In this document: positions 59,661 to 64,000 of the stretch, piece by piece
How positions within the stretch are numbered: position 1 is the stretch's first letter
How the letters are laid out: each line of letters begins with the position of its first letter
Assembly: GCA_037975125.1 (NCBI GenBank)
Contig: CM075853.1
Location: 68,797,268 to 68,861,267 of the forward strand
DNA from: Latrodectus hesperus
Lineage: Eukaryota > Arthropoda > Arachnida > Araneae > Theridiidae
Reading direction: 5' to 3'
Length of the DNA stretch: 64,000 nt
The notes under the pieces: generated by a model
Seen by the model: the letters and a program-made list of their open reading frames with translations, nothing else
Told to the model about the DNA's origin: nothing
Databases searched by the model: none
Position numbers and translations under genes: made by a program

Positions 59661-59990
59661 AATATTTTTTTTCCAATGGCGGGCACTTGGGTGACAAACC
59701 CTACACCACAAGGCCAGAAACTGCTACTCATTTTCATTACCCAGCGGGCACCTGTGAACAAAGTCACGGAGGCAAGTAGCGTTACCCGCGTCATACCACC
59801 ACAAACCTGTTTATAGGGTGGGCCATATTCATATATCATCACAGAAGAAAGGACCGAGAAAGACAGAGAGAACAGAGAAAGAAAGTGACATGCATGCCCG
59901 GACCGGGATTCGAAACCGAGACCCAAGAAATGTGAATATAAAAGCCAATATTTATATTCCGCGCTACATCTGAAGTGAAATAAAAAATAG
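59450..59990 (-). repeat. Minisatellite, 50-58 bp units (unit 2 copy), split by a SINE
   Basis: About five units with GAAATACAAAACGAATATAA and ATTGAAATTCC(C/G)GGC-like ends run to 59653. They resume after the SINE at 59940-60020 with diverged units. The overlapping ORFs in this stretch are repeat artefacts. Confidence 0.85.
59666..59927 (-). mobile_element. tRNA-headed SINE (family B), 5'-truncated, inside the minisatellite
   Basis: On the minus strand it starts within the tRNA head (GGTTTCGAATCCC, the B box; the A box is missing). It runs through a pyrimidine-rich CTTTCTTTCTCTGTTCTCTC, CCTATAAACAGG and GTGGTGTAGGGTTTGTCACC, and ends CCATTGG plus an A-run (the T-run at 59664-59672). The 12-bp direct repeats AAATGTGAATAT (59654-59665 and 59928-59939) flank it. 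Confidence 0.9.
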
Positions 59991-60099
59991 TTATGTAAAA
60001 ACAGGATTTAAATTGCCGCACTTTACAACCGATTAAAAAGAAATGCAAAATGAAAATGTTATGTGGGGCGTTGAGACATTCTGACGCTGTATTTGGTGA

Positions 60100-63000
60100 C
60101 ACATTTGGCGACTATATGCTTTTAGTTATTTTTTGGAGAATAAACGGGAAAAAAAAATCACCAGATGTGGCGATTTTCTGCGCTTGGCGATCTGAGATCG
60201 TAATACTCTGTTTAGCCAAATATTCTTAGACATTCGACGGTGAACTTAGCTTTATTTTCTGCCGCTTGAAGAATATGATTTGAAGGCAGGTACCAAATTC
60301 ATCGACAAGTCGAATTTACTACTCCGTCTCGATACTATGTGACGTGGATGAAATGTTGTCTGACGTCATGGTTATTTTAAACTAATGAGAATTGTAATAA
60401 AGTGACGTACTCTGAATCTCAGCAGTAACGAGAGTAACAATCACTTTATGATTAACAGAAAGGGAATTTGAAGCAATATTTAAAAATTATCAACTTACTT
60501 TTACTAGCATTTCTTATGATTTATTTTATAAACAAATATGAATTGATGTTATAAAATGTTAGGTTGTTAATTTTTACTTTTCTTAAAAATCTTATTATGA
60601 CACACACTTAATACTTTTATTAACTATGTCTTACATTCACTAGATTCATGTACATATACTGAATTACTAAGTACGCATAAACACAATTATGAAATAAATA
60701 TTAAATATTGATTAAAAGATTTACTCTCTTGTTTTATTAAATGTATTCCGTTCTTAACGATATTTTTAAAAAGCTCTACCTTAGGAAAATAGGAATTTTT
60801 TTTAAATCAAACTTTTATTTGCGCTTTTTAGTCTAATCACAAATTTATTTTAATAATCACTTAATGTAGTTCAAAGATTTTCTTTGATAGCAGCATATTT
60901 TAAATCAATTTATTAATTCATCGAATCACTCACTAATCAGCCAACATGCACGCAGCAGTCAAACTAATAGAAAATTTCGTAAATTCAAAATGAATAAAAG
61001 GTATTTCTTTTATTGAATTAATGTCCTGAGAAAATGTATCAGGAATAATGATCCTAATGAAGGAAATGCTTCCGTGCTATACTTCATATAAAAAGATAAA
61101 TCTGTTAAAAAGAGTGAATTTTTTAAAAATTACTTCATTGAACAAAATTAACATGAAAGAACATAGCTTACTCTGAGAACAGCTGTTCAGAATAAATGAT
61201 TTCATCTAATTTTTGAATCACACATATTTCAGTGGTAAGCGAATGAATATATATGAGACATGTGTTTGCTCAAAAGCTGATATTATACTAAGCTGCTATT
61301 AGCTATTATGACTTAGAATAACTCATATTAATATGGGGAAAGAAAATGAAATTTACGTTGTTTCAATTGGAGACTTCTAGTAAGATAATTTTTGATTTAA
61401 TTTAAATTAATAGTTTAGTGAAATCACAATGTTAACAATTGCGATGTTTGGTATACTGGCAAAAGGAAGTGTAAATTCTGAATTTTACGTGTCTTAATTA
61501 TAAAGCTCGGCAAACTTGAAAATATTTTTGTGTTTAAAACAGTAAAATATTATGTAGTAAATTGGTACCTTTATAAAAATATATAATTTCTTTTCATTAT
61601 TTGAAATATCCTGCTTAAGAAATTAAATTTTTAAAATTCATTTTCCTCTTTAATATGAGGAATATTTTTATTAAATTTTAATCTTTTAATTAGAATCATT
61701 ATTTTTTGTTATAAAATTGTAAATTTATACTAAAAGTTAACTTATAATGCAGATAATTTAGTAAATAATTCTACGATTAAAACTATAAAAAAAGATATTG
61801 AATTTTTATGCAAGGGGTTCTATCAGATATGAAATATATTACTTCGATTTTATACCTTTGAGATTTAACAATTACTGTCCTTATTTAATTGAAACATACT
61901 TTGTACCAAAGTTTATATATTCAGGTTTGGAATGCCTGAACATCACATGTTTATTATATGTTTTCTTGTTAATTGGTATGAATAAGCTCCTTAAAACAAT
62001 TCCTTACCAATACATTATCTTGCAGTGCATGTTAACAATAAAATGAATAGTACTGATTTTTTGATTGACACGACAACGAAATTAAAAGTAAGAGCCACAT
62101 ATATTGTCATTGTGTCATTTTGTATTTTCTGTTCTCAAGCATCCATAAAAATTAGCTTAAATTAAGATTGGGGTATTGTAGTGGCCTGATTAATAATCAG
62201 TTATTCACATATATATATTCACATATTAAATATGAAATAATTAACTTCTGTAAGATTTTGTTTTAAAAATAATTTCCTCTTTTGTTATGATATCTGATAC
62301 CGGTTTTCAAAATTCAAGTAGTCAGTTTGTAGTCTACTTCGTTTCATAACGGCAATTTTTTCTTACAGCGTTTCTCTTTATCTTTCTTTCTCGTTAATAA
62401 CCACTTTCACTAAAATACCTAATTAGAATTTACACATCTAGTTGTATTTCGAATTGTATGTTTGAAATGTGAAAATTGATGATTAATAAATGAACTTTAC
62501 AATTATGTTTGGATGTTGGTGGTATTATTTATAATTTTTATAATTAATAATCCGTATTTATATTTCATTATGCATATGAAAAATTAAGTCCTTATTTAGT
62601 GATCTTTATATTAATAAATAATATAATTATTATTTACATTAATAAAAGGAATTAATAAAGTTTAAGAAATATGGATATTTTATATAAATAAATGAAATAA
62701 TGTAGATGAAATAGGCAAAAAAATGAAAATATGTTATTTAATATAACACAGTTTTAATTTATAAATAACATAAAATGAAGTAAAAAAAACAGGATTTTTT
62801 TATTTGAGTGAAAAAATACATAAAAAACAAAAACTTGAAAGATATAGAAGATACAGTGAATTATTGAAATATAAATTAAGCTTATTAAAATAATAAAACT
62901 ATATTTTATATTTGTTCCAGGGAATTGGAAAATGTTGATTTATAGAAAAAAATATCCTTGTGTAACGCCTCTTTTAAATCTTTATATTATAAAAGTTACA

Positions 63001-64000
63001 TTCATTATCTAATAAAATAAAGTTATTTTTATTTAAAAACTATTTTCTGCTTTAATTATTTTATATAGTTTATAATTAATATATTTTCTATTGAATTATT
63101 ATTTTTTATGTTAAATACATGTTTGCAAAAGATAATACAAAAAATCTATTTTCTAAATTAACGATGAAATTTTCTTAATATTGTATATTAGTTAAGAGGT
63201 TTTGGTAAAAATATATAAATATTTAATTCATGTAAGCATTTTTCTAAATTAACGATGAAATTTTCTTAATATATAATATTAGTTAAGGTTTTGGTAATAA
63301 TATATAAATATTTAATTCTTATTTAGACAAATGTTTAGTTTTTATTGAAGGAATGAAAAAATACATTATGAGCGATAAATTCTAAGCGGTTAAATAAGAA
63401 TATTTTCAAATCAATAAAAATTTCAAATATAGAAGATTTTAAAAATACTGATAAATAGTTAGTTTATTGCTATAAAAAATTTATAATTAAAAGCATTTAT
63501 TTTTATGTTAGATACAAGGATAACATGTGTATATTGTAGGAAAAATAGAAAAAGTAAAATAAATATAATAAACACTTACAAAATAGTCTACAGTTTACGT
63601 GAATGCAAAGCTAAGTATTTTAAACATACTTTTAAAAATAATATATAAGGTGCTGAAAGTAATTTCGATCAGTTTATATTGTAACTTATTGTAATATATA
63701 ACGATAGTAATTCTCGGATTACTTATTGTTTCGAATTACCTTCATAAATTACATTGCAAAAAAAGCCAAGGAAGATAATATGTAATGGATTTTAAAAATA
63801 TTAAGTATATTAGAATGTAATGGTACATCGAAGAACAAATGAGGACTGAGCAAATAAGGTAATACATAAATCTTAACATGTTCACGTAACCAATTTAAAG
63901 AAAACCAAAATGTTTTAATGCTTTGATGCGGATAAGCGTGAAGATACATCAACAATGTAATTCTCCCTTCTTATCTAAATTTCTTAAAAGTAAGATTGTA
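60100..64000. other. Gene-free AT-rich right flank
   Basis: No coding exon is recognisable. A mixed-composition patch at 60150-60450 has several TGACGT strings but no clear ends. A roughly 89-bp tandem duplication lies at 63150-63325. Confidence 0.5.
63150..63325. repeat. Tandem duplication, about 89-bp period
   Basis: Two copies share TTTCTAAATTAACGATGAAA, TTTTCTTAATAT, TTAGTTAAG and ATATATAAATATTTAATTC, with a few small differences. Confidence 0.88.

Noticed and set aside
59382..59816. Several overlapping ORFs on both strands
   Set aside because: They are translations of the 50-58 bp minisatellite and the SINE. The repeated peptide follows the DNA repeat, not a protein family.
61798..62046. 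82-codon + ORF in the right flank
   Set aside because: Hydrophobic and aromatic composition typical of AT-rich chance ORFs, with no supporting signal.

Overview
The window is AT-rich animal DNA (by eye roughly three quarters A+T). It has long GT-AG introns and many degenerate mobile elements. The features that repeat here (tRNA-headed SINEs, Jockey-like LINEs, hAT and pogo relics) and the style of the one gene suggest an arthropod. A spider is my best guess; that is inference from protein and repeat character, not a database match.

The only gene I can build completely is on the + strand, with 16 coding exons between 8777 and 44123. It encodes a 760-residue animal haem peroxidase (chorion-peroxidase/peroxinectin-like) with a short cytoplasmic tail and one N-terminal membrane anchor. 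All 15 introns are GT-AG, the phases join without a break, and the summed coding length (2283 nt) is a multiple of three. The distal His, catalytic Arg, both haem-ester acids, the Ca2+ loop, the proximal His and its Asn are all present. The Gln normally found four residues before the distal His is Leu.

The introns are full of mobile-element remains. Intron 5 (9.8 kb) holds a LINE 3' fragment, a long TA microsatellite, an unidentified antisense exon-like ORF, two copies of a MITE, a tRNA-like SINE head and a decayed Ty3/gypsy pol. Intron 8 holds a third MITE copy in the opposite orientation. Intron 10 holds a SINE, a perfect hairpin and TA repeats. Intron 11 holds a LINE/SINE tail. Intron 13 holds another LINE fragment and a GC-rich patch. 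Intron 14 holds a hAT relic with a perfect 8-bp target duplication. Upstream of the gene (3725-4566) lies a pogo/Jerky-type DNA transposon relic with TA target sites.

Downstream of the gene there is a minisatellite, then two related Jockey-like LINEs pointing away from each other: 45316-49354 on the minus strand and 51133-55541 on the plus strand. Each is flanked by an 11-12 bp target duplication, and both share a 3' end that is not poly-A. The second is inserted in one arm of a roughly 2.2-kb tandem duplication whose other arm keeps the empty site. It also carries a 37-nt perfect snap-back palindrome inside its reverse transcriptase. From about 60.1 kb to the end I see only AT-rich DNA with a short tandem duplication. 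I found no prokaryote-like system, CRISPR array or rRNA.
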